From: an uncultured Pelagibacteraceae bacterium
GTDB taxonomy: Bacteria; Pseudomonadota; Alphaproteobacteria; Pelagibacterales; Pelagibacteraceae
Direction: 5' to 3'
Assembly (NCBI GenBank): GCA_902584995.1
Contig: CACICF010000003.1
Location: forward strand, 1 to 64,000
Length of the DNA: 64,000 nt
Shown here piece after piece: positions 26,526 through 34,795 of this stretch. The first letter of the stretch is position 1. Each line of letters opens with the position of its first letter. The notes beneath the pieces are model-generated. The model made no database searches. It worked only from the letters and a program-made list of their open reading frames with translations, and was not told where the DNA came from. A program made the translations under genes and the position numbers.

Positions 26526-27353
26526 TTAATTTGGATGATCACCCTCGACTGCAATCCTGTCCATAACTCTCTCATGGCCCAATCCTCTGCCAGGAAAAAA
26601 ATCAGTCAGACCTTGGTGAAGGGTACTTCTATTGTCCCAAATTGCTACAGCATTTTCAGTCCATTTAAATCTGCATGTAAAATCAAGCCTTTCTTGATGT
26701 AGAAAAATTTCATTTAAAATATCTGAACTTTCATTTTCATCTAAATCTAAAATTCTTTTAGTGTACATTGAATTTACATACAAAATTTTTTTTCCTGTTT
26801 CAGGATGAGTTCTAACTACTGGATGAGAATTTGAATATTCATCTAGATTACCATTCCCTTCCATTTCCTTATATGCATCAACAAATGCTGCTGCCCCTAG
26901 AGAGCTATGAATGGCTCTCTTATCATTAACCTTATTTTTAATTTTATCGCTTAATGTGTCGTAAGCGATTTCCATATTAGAAAACATTGTATCTCCACCA
27001 ACTGGTGGAACTTTAATTGATCTTAAGATAATTACTTTTGTTGGTTTAGGATTATAACTCACATCAGTATGCCAAGTTTCACCCCATTGTCTTTTTTCTT
27101 CTGGAGCTTTAATTATTCTTAATATTTCAGGATAATCTTTTCTTCCTTTAACATAAATATGTCTTTCTAATGGACCAAAATGTTTTGCTAAATTAATCTG
27201 TTCTTCCGATGTAATATCTTGATCTCTAAAGAAAAGAGCTTTGTGTTCTAATAATAGATTATTTATCTTCTTCCAATTTTCTAAAGAGCTATCTTTTAAA
27301 TTGATACCTCTTACTTCTGCACCTAATGCACCTGATACTAATTTAATTTCCAT
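26526..27353 (-). CDS. TauD/TfdA family 2OG dioxygenase
   Basis: A 275-residue Fe(II)/2OG dioxygenase of the taurine dioxygenase family. The iron triad is His95-x-Asp97 (WHTDVSY) and His246 (WDNRSTLHQGL), with the co-substrate Arg in RVMDRI near 262-266. Family members include taurine and 2,4-D dioxygenases; sulfonates, phenoxy acids and quaternary amines are all used by members. Sequence does not settle the substrate. It lies 3 bp after the thioesterase gene and directly before the GMC gene, in the betaine-linked operon. Confidence 0.85.
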   Translation of the reverse strand: MEIKLVSGALGAEVRGINLKDSSLENWKKINNLLLEHKALFFRDQDITSEEQINLAKHFGPLERHIYVKGRKDYPEILRIIKAPEEKRQWGETWHTDVSYNPKPTKVIILRSIKVPPVGGDTMFSNMEIAYDTLSDKIKNKVNDKRAIHSSLGAAAFVDAYKEMEGNGNLDEYSNSHPVVRTHPETGKKILYVNSMYTKRILDLDENESSDILNEIFLHQERLDFTCRFKWTENAVAIWDNRSTLHQGLTDFFPGRGLGHERVMDRIAVEGDHPN

Positions 27354-27356
27354 AGT

Positions 27357-27824
27357 TTATTTTTTTAACCTACCAGATAATTCTAAATTTTCAGACTTAA
27401 AACTTGATTTATTTTCGTCAATAAATTCACCCATAATTTTAAGCTTATCTTCCTCAAATTCTGTGACCTTTCTTTTACCCAAGTCAATATAAAGGGACAA
27501 ACTCTCCATAGTAGCAGCAAGAGTTTTAGTTTCTTTTTCGTACATTTCACATTTTAAATGTAATCTTTTTTTATCGTGATCAAAATGAGTGCAATATACT
27601 TCTACTTCTTGATTTTCTTTAACCTCATTATTGTAAGTGGTTCTAGTTTCAACAACCATAGTACTTCTCAGATTTGATTTTGCATTTTCACCACCCATTT
27701 GAAATTTATTAAGCATCGTTTCCCATGCTTGATCAAAGATTAAGATATAATAAGCCATATTCATATGTTCATTATAATCTGTCCACTCTTTGATTATTTT
27801 TCTGGTTGCAAGATGATACGACAT
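27357..27824 (-). CDS. cdhB: Hot-dog thioesterase, probable betainyl-CoA thioesterase
   Basis: A 155-residue 4-hydroxybenzoyl-CoA thioesterase-fold protein. EWTDYNEHMNMAYY (13-26) is the catalytic N-terminal motif with Asp16 and the HMN turn. The same motif marks CdhB, which hydrolyses betainyl-CoA to glycine betaine in L-carnitine breakdown, and the C-terminal thioesterase part of fused carnitine dehydrogenases. CdhA and CdhC homologues lie less than 4 kb away on the other strand, which supports the assignment. A general acyl-CoA thioesterase is the alternative. Confidence 0.75.
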   Translation of the reverse strand: MSYHLATRKIIKEWTDYNEHMNMAYYILIFDQAWETMLNKFQMGGENAKSNLRSTMVVETRTTYNNEVKENQEVEVYCTHFDHDKKRLHLKCEMYEKETKTLAATMESLSLYIDLGKRKVTEFEEDKLKIMGEFIDENKSSFKSENLELSGRLKK

Positions 27825-27826
27825 TT

Positions 27827-28687
27827 TTAACTTTTATTAATTTTATCAGCTATTAGTATTTTTCTTTTCATTTCTCTTAGGACAGGTTTTTCAATTAGTT
27901 TACCATCTATAACTACTAAACCCGTATTTGAGTTATTAAATTCCTCTAATATTTTTTTTGCCTTAGTAATTTCATCTTTTGGAGGTGTAAATACATCATT
28001 TAAAATTTGAATTTGTTTCGGATGAATAGAGCCTTTTCCAGTAAATCCAAGATTTCTCACTTGTTCAGCTTCTTTCCTCATTCCATCCATGTTTTCTAAA
28101 TCTAAATAAGGCACATCTATAACGTCTACACCGACACTAGCTCCTGCATGAACCAACTTTGATCTTGCATGAACAAGATTTTCCCATTTATTGTCAACTC
28201 TTAGCTCTGCTGCCATATCAACTCCACCAAAATATAAAGCCACAATTCTCTTGCTAGCATGAGCAATATTATAAATATTTTCTAAAGCTTCATTTGTTTC
28301 CATTATAACATGAAGATCGGTATCTAAATTACAGTCTGTAAGAAGATCGTCCATGAATGTTATTTCATCTGGTGTTTTAACTTTTGGTAACATAATAGCC
28401 TTTAGATTTACTTTACTTGAGATAAAAGCTTCTAGATCTAAAAGACCAAATTTAGTTCTTTGATTATTAAACCTTACAACTAGTTCTACATCATTTTTAA
28501 CTTCGAGCGTTTTAAGAGCTTCTATAGTATTTTTTCGGGCTTGTTCTTTATCGTTTATTGCTATTCCATCTTCTAATTCAATACAAACCATATCAGCACC
28601 TGATGCAATCGCTTTTGGAAACATTTCAGGGTGAAGCCCCGGTGTAAATATAAAACTTCTTCTTACTTTTAATTTATCTAAGTCCAT
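27827..28687 (-). CDS. CitE-like HpcH/HpaI family acyl-CoA lyase
   Basis: A 286-residue TIM-barrel lyase of the citrate lyase beta/malyl-CoA lyase family. RSFIFTPGLHPEMF opens the barrel; Arg72 (VVRFN), Glu130 (VIMET) and Asp157 (FGGVDMAAEL) are the likely CoA-substrate and magnesium ligands; FTGKGSIHPKQI is the conserved late loop. Members split malyl-CoA, methylmalyl-CoA or citramalyl-CoA into glyoxylate or pyruvate plus an acyl-CoA. It lies 1 bp after the class II aldolase gene and 2 bp before the thioesterase gene, so a CoA-ester intermediate is likely in this operon. Confidence 0.85.
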   Translation of the reverse strand: MDLDKLKVRRSFIFTPGLHPEMFPKAIASGADMVCIELEDGIAINDKEQARKNTIEALKTLEVKNDVELVVRFNNQRTKFGLLDLEAFISSKVNLKAIMLPKVKTPDEITFMDDLLTDCNLDTDLHVIMETNEALENIYNIAHASKRIVALYFGGVDMAAELRVDNKWENLVHARSKLVHAGASVGVDVIDVPYLDLENMDGMRKEAEQVRNLGFTGKGSIHPKQIQILNDVFTPPKDEITKAKKILEEFNNSNTGLVVIDGKLIEKPVLREMKRKILIADKINKS

Positions 28688-28688
28688 C

Positions 28689-29414
28689 TTAATTTTTATA
28701 ATCTGGCTCTTCTTTATCTAAAATGATCCTAATTTGAGACAAAAATAAATTTGCAAAATCTGTAGGAAAATTTTCATGCTCCTCTGCAGTTTTTTCTGCA
28801 ATTTCATGGCTTACAACATTAAGTTCCTGGTTTGTTGATAGAGCTGTAAGATATGTTTCTGCTGCTCTCTCAAAATAATAAAGAGAGTTAAAACCTTCAG
28901 CCACTGTTCTTCCTGTGGTTAAAATTCCATGATTTGCAAGCAACATGTGTTGTTTGTTTCCTAAAGCATTTGCCATCTTAATGGATTCTTCTTCTAGTCC
29001 TAGACCTCCAAATTCTTTGAATGCAGATACTCTATTGTAAAACATCATTGTATTTTGATCGATAGGTTTCATAACAGGATCTTTAAGAGTGGAGAGGGCA
29101 GTTGCATATTTTGAGTGAACATGAAAAATGCATCTTGCATGTGGTGCTTTTTCATGAATCGCGCTATGTATATACAGAGCTGTTGGATCAATTATGTCTG
29201 GTTTATTTTTTAGTTCCTCCTTATTTTCTTTAGTCACCAAGATTAAATCACTTGCCTTCATATTACTAAAATGAATGCCTGCCTTATTTACGTAAAAATC
29301 AGAAGAGTCAGGGACGCATGCACTAAAATGGTTTGCAACACCCTCATGCATATTTAGTCTTGCTGTCCATCTAAAAGTAGCGGCTAATTCTTTTTGTAAT
29401 TCAGATATTTCCAT
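28689..29414 (-). CDS. Class II aldolase/adducin family protein
   Basis: A 241-residue zinc-dependent aldolase-type protein. Metal ligands are His98 and His100 (FHVHSKYA) and His162 (ANHGIL). An acidic residue corresponding to the catalytic Glu of fuculose-phosphate aldolase is not obvious, and many adducin-like members lack it and act as decarboxylases or unknown enzymes. It is the first gene of the seven-gene minus-strand operon and diverges from cdhC, leaving only 35 bp for two promoters. Confidence 0.85.
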   Translation of the reverse strand: MEISELQKELAATFRWTARLNMHEGVANHFSACVPDSSDFYVNKAGIHFSNMKASDLILVTKENKEELKNKPDIIDPTALYIHSAIHEKAPHARCIFHVHSKYATALSTLKDPVMKPIDQNTMMFYNRVSAFKEFGGLGLEEESIKMANALGNKQHMLLANHGILTTGRTVAEGFNSLYYFERAAETYLTALSTNQELNVVSHEIAEKTAEEHENFPTDFANLFLSQIRIILDKEEPDYKN

Positions 29415-29449
29415 TTGTATGATTTTAAAATATAGTTGAAAAATAAATT
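29415..29449. promoter_or_regulatory. Short divergent promoter region, aldolase operon and cdhC
   Basis: Only 35 bp separate two divergent start codons. Such a gap cannot hold two independent full promoters, so the two transcription starts must overlap or lie within the coding sequences, and the two operons are probably controlled together. I see no operator-like dyad. Confidence 0.4.
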
Positions 29450-30337
29450 ATGAACAATAACGTTTTTATCTCATGTGCGGTTACAGGGTCCGGAGATACT
29501 GCAAGCAAACATCCTGATTTACCAAAAACTCCAGAGCAAATAGCTAAATCAGCAATAGAAGCAGCAAAAGCAGGAGCTGCAATTGCTCATATTCATGTAA
29601 GAGAAGAGGACGGTACGCCAAGCAGAAGACTGGAATTATATAAAGAAGTAGTAGATAGAATTAGATCAAGCGAAACAGATGTCATTTTAAATTTAACAAC
29701 TGGGATGGGCGGAGATTTAGACATTGGTCAAGGTAAAAATCCTCTAGAGTTTGGTCCAATGACTGATATGGCAAATGTAATGGAAAGAATAGCTAATGCA
29801 GAACAATTTTTACCCGAAATTTGTACTTTAGATGCTGGTACATTAAATTTTGGAGATGGTTCTGTAATTACAGTTAATACACCAAATGATTTAAGAAAGG
29901 CTGCAAAAAAATTACAAGAAATTAAAGTTAAACCAGAAATAGAGGCATTTGATTTAGGAAATATGTGGTTTGGATCGCAATTGTACAAAGAAGGCTTGCT
30001 TGATGATCCACCGATGTTTCAAATGTGTTTAGGTATTCCTTGGGGAGCTCCCGCTACCCCATTAGCAATGCAAGCTATGAAAGACATAATGCCTAAAGAA
30101 GGAGTGTGGTCAGGTTTTGCAATTTCAAAAAACGAAATGCCATTTGTAGCTCAAACAGTTGTAATGGGAGGAAACCCAAGAGTAGGTTTGGAGGATAACC
30201 TATATTTATCAAAGGGCAAACTAGCAACAAATGCTCAATTAGTAGAGAAAGCAATAAGGATAGTTACAGATCTTGGAGCATCAATAATGACAGCAGAGGA
30301 AACTAGGACAAAACTTAAACTTGTTAAACACAAGTAA
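29450..30337 (+). CDS. cdhC: BKACE (DUF849) enzyme, probable dehydrocarnitine-cleaving CdhC
   Basis: A beta-keto acid cleavage enzyme, 295 residues. With acetyl-CoA, CdhC turns 3-dehydrocarnitine into betainyl-CoA and acetoacetate. ISCAVTGSGDT starts the barrel; His47 and His49 (IHVRE) bind the metal; EICTLDAGTLNFGDG, LCLGIPWGAPA and VGLEDN are family motifs. The segments LDAGTLNFGDG and GLLDDPPMFQMCLGIPWG closely resemble what I remember of Pseudomonas CdhC. It overlaps the carnitine dehydrogenase gene by one base (TAATG), strong support for the assignment. Confidence 0.85.
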   Translation: MNNNVFISCAVTGSGDTASKHPDLPKTPEQIAKSAIEAAKAGAAIAHIHVREEDGTPSRRLELYKEVVDRIRSSETDVILNLTTGMGGDLDIGQGKNPLEFGPMTDMANVMERIANAEQFLPEICTLDAGTLNFGDGSVITVNTPNDLRKAAKKLQEIKVKPEIEAFDLGNMWFGSQLYKEGLLDDPPMFQMCLGIPWGAPATPLAMQAMKDIMPKEGVWSGFAISKNEMPFVAQTVVMGGNPRVGLEDNLYLSKGKLATNAQLVEKAIRIVTDLGASIMTAEETRTKLKLVKHK

Positions 30338-31281
30338 TGTTAAATATAAAAAAAGTTGCTGTAGTTGGAACAGGTGTAATCGGAATAGGGTGGATTATAA
30401 GATTTCTAGCTCATAATAAAATCGTTTATGCTTATGATAAAAATCTTAAGCAAAAAAAAATTTTGATTAAAGAAATAAAAAGAGCACTTCCATATGTAAA
30501 AAAACTTTTTAACAAAAAAAAAATCAATTTAAACAATTTAAAATTTTATCTATCTTTAGATGAAGCAGTTAAAGATGCTGATTTTATTCAAGAATGTGCA
30601 CCAGAAAATTATAATTTAAAAACTGTTTTAATGAGGGAAATTTCTAAAAGTTGCAAAAAAAATGTTTTAATTTCATCAAGTTCTTCAGGATTGTTGCCAT
30701 CAAAGATTTTTTCAAAATGTAAAAATATTCAGAGAGGTATTATTGGCCATCCATTCAATCCTGTATATTTGTTACCTTTGGTAGAAATAGTTCCTAGTAA
30801 AAAAACTAGTAAGAAATCTTTAAAAATTGCGAATAAATTTTATAAGTCAATTTCAATGAATCCAATAGTTCTAAAAAAAGAATTACCTGGTTATTTATCT
30901 GATAGACTTCAAGAAGCCTTATGGAGAGAGGCGTTACATATTATTAATGATGGATATGCTACAACTGAGGATTTAGATAGAGCTATAGAGGATGGTCCTG
31001 GTTTAAGATATTCTTTAATGGGAACATTTTTAACCTTCCATTTAGCGGGTGGAAAGGCTGGGATGAAGCATATGTTAGAACAGTTTGGGCCAGCATTAAA
31101 ACTTCCATGGACTAAGCTTAAAGCGCCAAAATTGTCAAAAAAACTCTCAGAAAGGTTGATTTCAGGTACCAAAAAACAATCTAGAGGAAAATCAATTAAT
31201 CAACTGTCAAATATAAGAGACGAGTATTTAGTCAACTTACAACTATTTAGAAAAAAATATGAAAATAAAATTAGAAAATAG
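30337..31281 (+). CDS. cdhA: L-carnitine dehydrogenase (3-hydroxyacyl-CoA dehydrogenase family)
   Basis: Oxidises L-carnitine to 3-dehydrocarnitine with NAD. Length is 314 residues. The Rossmann motif is GTGVIGIGW (11-19); SSSSSGLLPS, GHPFNPVYLLPLVEIV, SDRLQEALWREALHII and FGPALKLPWTKL match the layout of CdhA-type carnitine dehydrogenases rather than FadB-type enzymes. It lacks the C-terminal thioesterase domain found fused in some species; that function is the separate cdhB on the other strand. It is very Lys-rich. Translational overlap with cdhC supports the pathway. Confidence 0.85.
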   Translation: MLNIKKVAVVGTGVIGIGWIIRFLAHNKIVYAYDKNLKQKKILIKEIKRALPYVKKLFNKKKINLNNLKFYLSLDEAVKDADFIQECAPENYNLKTVLMREISKSCKKNVLISSSSSGLLPSKIFSKCKNIQRGIIGHPFNPVYLLPLVEIVPSKKTSKKSLKIANKFYKSISMNPIVLKKELPGYLSDRLQEALWREALHIINDGYATTEDLDRAIEDGPGLRYSLMGTFLTFHLAGGKAGMKHMLEQFGPALKLPWTKLKAPKLSKKLSERLISGTKKQSRGKSINQLSNIRDEYLVNLQLFRKKYENKIRK

Positions 31282-31317
31282 ATATCTAAAGAAAAATTAA
31301 AATGGTAAATTAAATAG

Positions 31318-32352
31318 ATGGACTTCAATCACTTCTTAACTAGCTATATGCCGGATACAAATGTAGGCTCAAAACAACATTTTAAAAATATGTTGGAAGA
31401 ATGTGTTGTTGCAGAGAAACTTGGTTATGCAACAGTATCAATTCCTGAACATCATTTAATAAATTTACTTATGATGCCATCACCTTTGCAGATGGCTGTA
31501 AAAATTGCATCTATCACAAAAAATATTAAAATCACAACTGGAATAGTTGTTTTGCCTCTTCACGATATGAGAACATATGCTGGTGAGGTTGCAACAGCAG
31601 ATATTTTAACTGATGGCAGATTAATTTTAGGTGTTGGGAGAGGTGCTTTTGCTTGGGAGATGCAAAGATTAGGAACTCCCATAGAAAAGTCAAAGGAAAA
31701 ATTTATAGAGTCACTCGAGGTATTACAATTATTGTTAAAAAACAAAGAGGTTTCATATAAAGGTAAATTCTATGATTTTGAACCAATCACAATTATGCCT
31801 CGACCGATAAGTAATCCTGTGCAAATGATGGTAGCTGCCATGAATTTAGAAAGTATTAAAGATGCAGCAGCAAGAGGATTTCATGTTCAGTCAACAGTAT
31901 TATCGGGTACTAAAGATCTCTTATTAAGTAGAGTGAATGCGTTTAAGGAGGGTTGTACAAAGTTAGGAGAAGAGGGAAAACTACTTAAACTATCCATGCA
32001 ACGTATGGCCTATTTAGCAAAAGATGAAAATGAGGCTAGAGAAAAAACGAAACTTGCTTATGAATATTACAAAAGATTCGATAATATGTTTACTGGCCCT
32101 GGTAAAGTATATGAAGGAAATATTGAAGCTTTACCAAGAAAACAAACTTTAGATGAATTAAAAGAAAATCTTTTGATTTGTCCACTGAATGAGATGATTG
32201 ATAAGTTAAGTGTCTATGCCGAAGCTGGAGTTGATGAAATTATTCTTAGTTCAAGTTTTGGTCAATCGCAAAAAGATTTAATAGAGTCGATGCATAGAAT
32301 TGGTGAAAATGTAATTCCATATTTTAAAAAATCAAACATACAAGTAGCATAA
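31318..32352 (+). CDS. LLM class flavin-dependent monooxygenase
   Basis: A luciferase-like flavoenzyme of 344 residues. SIPEHHLINL near 41, ITTGIVVLPLHDMRTYAGEVATADILTDGRLILGVGRGAF around 70-110 and the C-terminal SVYAEAGVDEIILSSSFG are the LLM barrel motifs. It lies 36 bp after cdhA and 6 bp before an alpha/beta hydrolase that is a paralogue of the hydrolase paired with the first LLM enzyme. It may attack another carnitine- or betaine-type compound, or an unrelated substrate; sequence does not tell. Confidence 0.85.
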   Translation: MDFNHFLTSYMPDTNVGSKQHFKNMLEECVVAEKLGYATVSIPEHHLINLLMMPSPLQMAVKIASITKNIKITTGIVVLPLHDMRTYAGEVATADILTDGRLILGVGRGAFAWEMQRLGTPIEKSKEKFIESLEVLQLLLKNKEVSYKGKFYDFEPITIMPRPISNPVQMMVAAMNLESIKDAAARGFHVQSTVLSGTKDLLLSRVNAFKEGCTKLGEEGKLLKLSMQRMAYLAKDENEAREKTKLAYEYYKRFDNMFTGPGKVYEGNIEALPRKQTLDELKENLLICPLNEMIDKLSVYAEAGVDEIILSSSFGQSQKDLIESMHRIGENVIPYFKKSNIQVA

Positions 32353-32358
32353 ATATCT

Positions 32359-33129
32359 ATGAATATCATAGATTGTAATTATTCAGTAACAGGGTCAGGA
32401 CCTGCAATTTTTTTTACCCATGGCGTAGGAGGAGCAGAGGATGCATGGAGGTTCATAGTTCCAAAACTCAAAGATAAGTTCACAGTTGTGACATATGATC
32501 TAAGAGGTCATGGAAAATCACCAGTTACTAATAAAGATTTTAATCTAGATGATCTTGTTTTAGATCTTGAAAGAGTTAGAGAAAAAACAGGTATAGAAAA
32601 AGCCCATTTTATGGGGCATTCTCTAGGAGGAATGATTGCACCTGCTTATGCAAGGAAATTTCCCGACAGAGTAAATTCAGTAGGTTTATTGTCAACAGTG
32701 GCAGGAAGATCAGATGAAGATAAACAAAAAGTGTGGAATGTAATATCTGATTTAAAAAATAAAGGTGTTGAACAAACTTTAAAAAATTTAACCACGAGGT
32801 GGTTTACAGATGATTTCATCAAAAAAAATCCTGATCTTGTTTCAAGAAGATTAAAACAGGTTATAGATACTGACAAAGATGTTTTTATTAATGTATTTAA
32901 AATATATGCAGAAACTGAAATGATTTCATGGCTAAAAGAAATTAAGAAGCCATGCTTATTTATGACAGGAGAAAATGATGGAGGTTGTACACCTTCTCAC
33001 AATGAGAGAATGTCAAATGAGATTGAAATTTCTAAATTGGTTATAATACCAAATGTAAAACACTCTTTTTTGATAGAGGCTCCTGAGCAAATAACAAATA
33101 ACTTATTAGGATTTATTGAAAGTTTATAA
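32359..33129 (+). CDS. Alpha/beta hydrolase, LLM-associated
   Basis: A 256-residue alpha/beta hydrolase. HGVGGAEDAW near 21-30 forms the oxyanion loop, Ser88 in GHSLGG is the nucleophile, Asp in TGENDGGCTP the acid, and His in VKHSFLIE the base. The cap motif RWFTDDFIKKNPD is nearly the same as in the hydrolase at 18657-19430. It follows the LLM gene by 6 bp and converges with the SDR gene, 4 bp apart and with no terminator hairpin between them. Confidence 0.85.
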   Translation: MNIIDCNYSVTGSGPAIFFTHGVGGAEDAWRFIVPKLKDKFTVVTYDLRGHGKSPVTNKDFNLDDLVLDLERVREKTGIEKAHFMGHSLGGMIAPAYARKFPDRVNSVGLLSTVAGRSDEDKQKVWNVISDLKNKGVEQTLKNLTTRWFTDDFIKKNPDLVSRRLKQVIDTDKDVFINVFKIYAETEMISWLKEIKKPCLFMTGENDGGCTPSHNERMSNEIEISKLVIIPNVKHSFLIEAPEQITNNLLGFIESL

Positions 33130-33133
33130 AAAC

Positions 33134-33919
33134 TTAATGCATTCTTAAAGTGTTTCCATCAACACCAACAACTTGTCCTGAAATTCTAGAAGACTCATCT
33201 GAAATTAAATAGCAGCACATATTCCCAATATCTTTTTCATAAACCCAAGTGTTTAGAGATGTCATAGAAACAAACTCACTTTCAACAGCTTTTTTAGAAA
33301 TTTTTAAAAATTTTGCTTTATCTCTGATTACTCTACCCATCCTGTCTCCTTTTACAGTTCCTGGACAAATCGCATTAACTCTAATTTTAAATTTTCCTAA
33401 TTCCATTGCTAAGGTTTTTGTCATTCCCACAACTGCCCACTTACTTGCTGAATACGGAGATCTTAGTGGAAAACCAAATATACCTGCAGTAGAAGATAGA
33501 TTAACTACAGAACCACCTTTATTTTTTTTTAACATTGGAATTGCTAATTTTGAAAAAATAAAATGACTAATTACATTTATTTTTAATGTTTGTTCCCAAT
33601 CTTTTGTCTTAAGTTTTTCCATAGTTCCAGTTGGACCTGCTACTCCAACATTATTAATTAGAGCATCAATTTTTTGTGTTTTTTTTTTAATTTCTTTAAA
33701 AAAATTAGTCACATCGTTTTCATTTGAAGCATCACAATGAAAACTAAATAATCTTTTATTATTTAATGGATGTTTTTTTAATTTATTTATTGATTTTTGA
33801 TCTATGTCACACAAAAATACTTTTGCACCTTTTTCAAGACACTCTTTTGCTGTCGCCCAACCAATCCCTGTAGCACCAGCAGAAATAATTATCTTTTTAC
33901 TTTTAAAGTTATATGACAT
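33134..33919 (-). CDS. Short-chain dehydrogenase/reductase
   Basis: A 261-residue NAD(P)-dependent classical SDR. Cofactor motif GATGIG is at 15-20, NNVG at 89-92, and the catalytic set is Asn115, Ser142/143, Tyr156 and Lys160; CPGTVKGDRM corresponds to the PG motif. An acidic Asp38/Asp40 after strand 2 suggests NAD rather than NADP. It follows the phytanoyl-like oxygenase by 8 bp, which follows a ProV ATPase, so it probably oxidises the alcohol made by the oxygenase. Confidence 0.9.
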   Translation of the reverse strand: MSYNFKSKKIIISAGATGIGWATAKECLEKGAKVFLCDIDQKSINKLKKHPLNNKRLFSFHCDASNENDVTNFFKEIKKKTQKIDALINNVGVAGPTGTMEKLKTKDWEQTLKINVISHFIFSKLAIPMLKKNKGGSVVNLSSTAGIFGFPLRSPYSASKWAVVGMTKTLAMELGKFKIRVNAICPGTVKGDRMGRVIRDKAKFLKISKKAVESEFVSMTSLNTWVYEKDIGNMCCYLISDESSRISGQVVGVDGNTLRMH

Positions 33920-33927
33920 TATTTTAT

Positions 33928-34779
33928 TTAATCGGCTAAACCGTCAGATCTAACTTTATTTCTTTCTATATGTATGGGCAACACCTTTCCATAAATTGCT
34001 TTAGAATGTTCAGGTGTATTTACTCTCCATGGATCTAATACATATGCTGGTATACACATGTAACGTGAGGTTTTTCCTGTTATTTTGGTTACTCTATGCA
34101 TAGTAAATCGTCCTTTAAATATTTGTAAATCACCAGGTTTTAGTTCAAGTTGTTTTACTTTTGAACGATCTCCATCTAGAACTTTTTTTACTTCATCAAA
34201 CCTTTCATTTCCTGGTTCTCTTATATTTGGACAATACTCAAATATCCCACCTTGTTCTGGTTTTTGTATCATAAGACTTAAAGTAAATTCACAACTATCA
34301 AAATGCCAAGGCAATATACCATCAGGCTCCATTACATTATAAGCATGACAAGCTAAGGGATCAGCCCATCTATAAATTGGAGAAATTCCTAGACAAGCAG
34401 ATACAAATTTAAGTAATTCTTCAGTTTCGTAAAGAAATTTCATTTCGGAGTCTTTTGCAAAGCAATCAGAGTTTAGATATCCATTGTATCTGTTCATAAA
34501 TATTCTTTTTGGATGATCCTTTGGAAGAGAGGGGTCATCTTTTGCATAAAGATATGCATTGATACTTTCTTTAGACATATAAACTTCATCTAACTGTTGT
34601 TCTAATTCTTTTCTCATAACTGCTAATGAATTTGGTAAAATAAAGTTTGGAATTACTGAACAACTATCATTTTCTAATTCTGCTTTACATTTTTCAATTA
34701 TTTTTTTTATTTTGTGAGATTGTAAGTCGTGAATAGGATATTTTTCTAAATCAACAATTTTGCCTAAGTTTTTTTTCAT
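33928..34779 (-). CDS. 2OG/Fe(II) oxygenase, phytanoyl-CoA hydroxylase-like
   Basis: A 283-residue protein with an apparent jelly-roll oxygenase core. Likely iron ligands are His159-x-Asp161 (PWHFDSCEFT) and His228 (FTMHRVT), with the co-substrate Arg239 in TSRY. The Asp is retained, so it should hydroxylate rather than halogenate (halogenases of related families have Gly there). FKGRFTMHRVTKITGKTSRY recalls ArpA/PhyH-type oxygenases. The substrate is unknown, but the gene lies between a ProV ATPase (16 bp upstream) and an SDR, suggesting oxidation of an imported osmolyte. Confidence 0.75.
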   Translation of the reverse strand: MKKNLGKIVDLEKYPIHDLQSHKIKKIIEKCKAELENDSCSVIPNFILPNSLAVMRKELEQQLDEVYMSKESINAYLYAKDDPSLPKDHPKRIFMNRYNGYLNSDCFAKDSEMKFLYETEELLKFVSACLGISPIYRWADPLACHAYNVMEPDGILPWHFDSCEFTLSLMIQKPEQGGIFEYCPNIREPGNERFDEVKKVLDGDRSKVKQLELKPGDLQIFKGRFTMHRVTKITGKTSRYMCIPAYVLDPWRVNTPEHSKAIYGKVLPIHIERNKVRSDGLAD

Positions 34780-34795
34780 AACTAATTTATATAAA

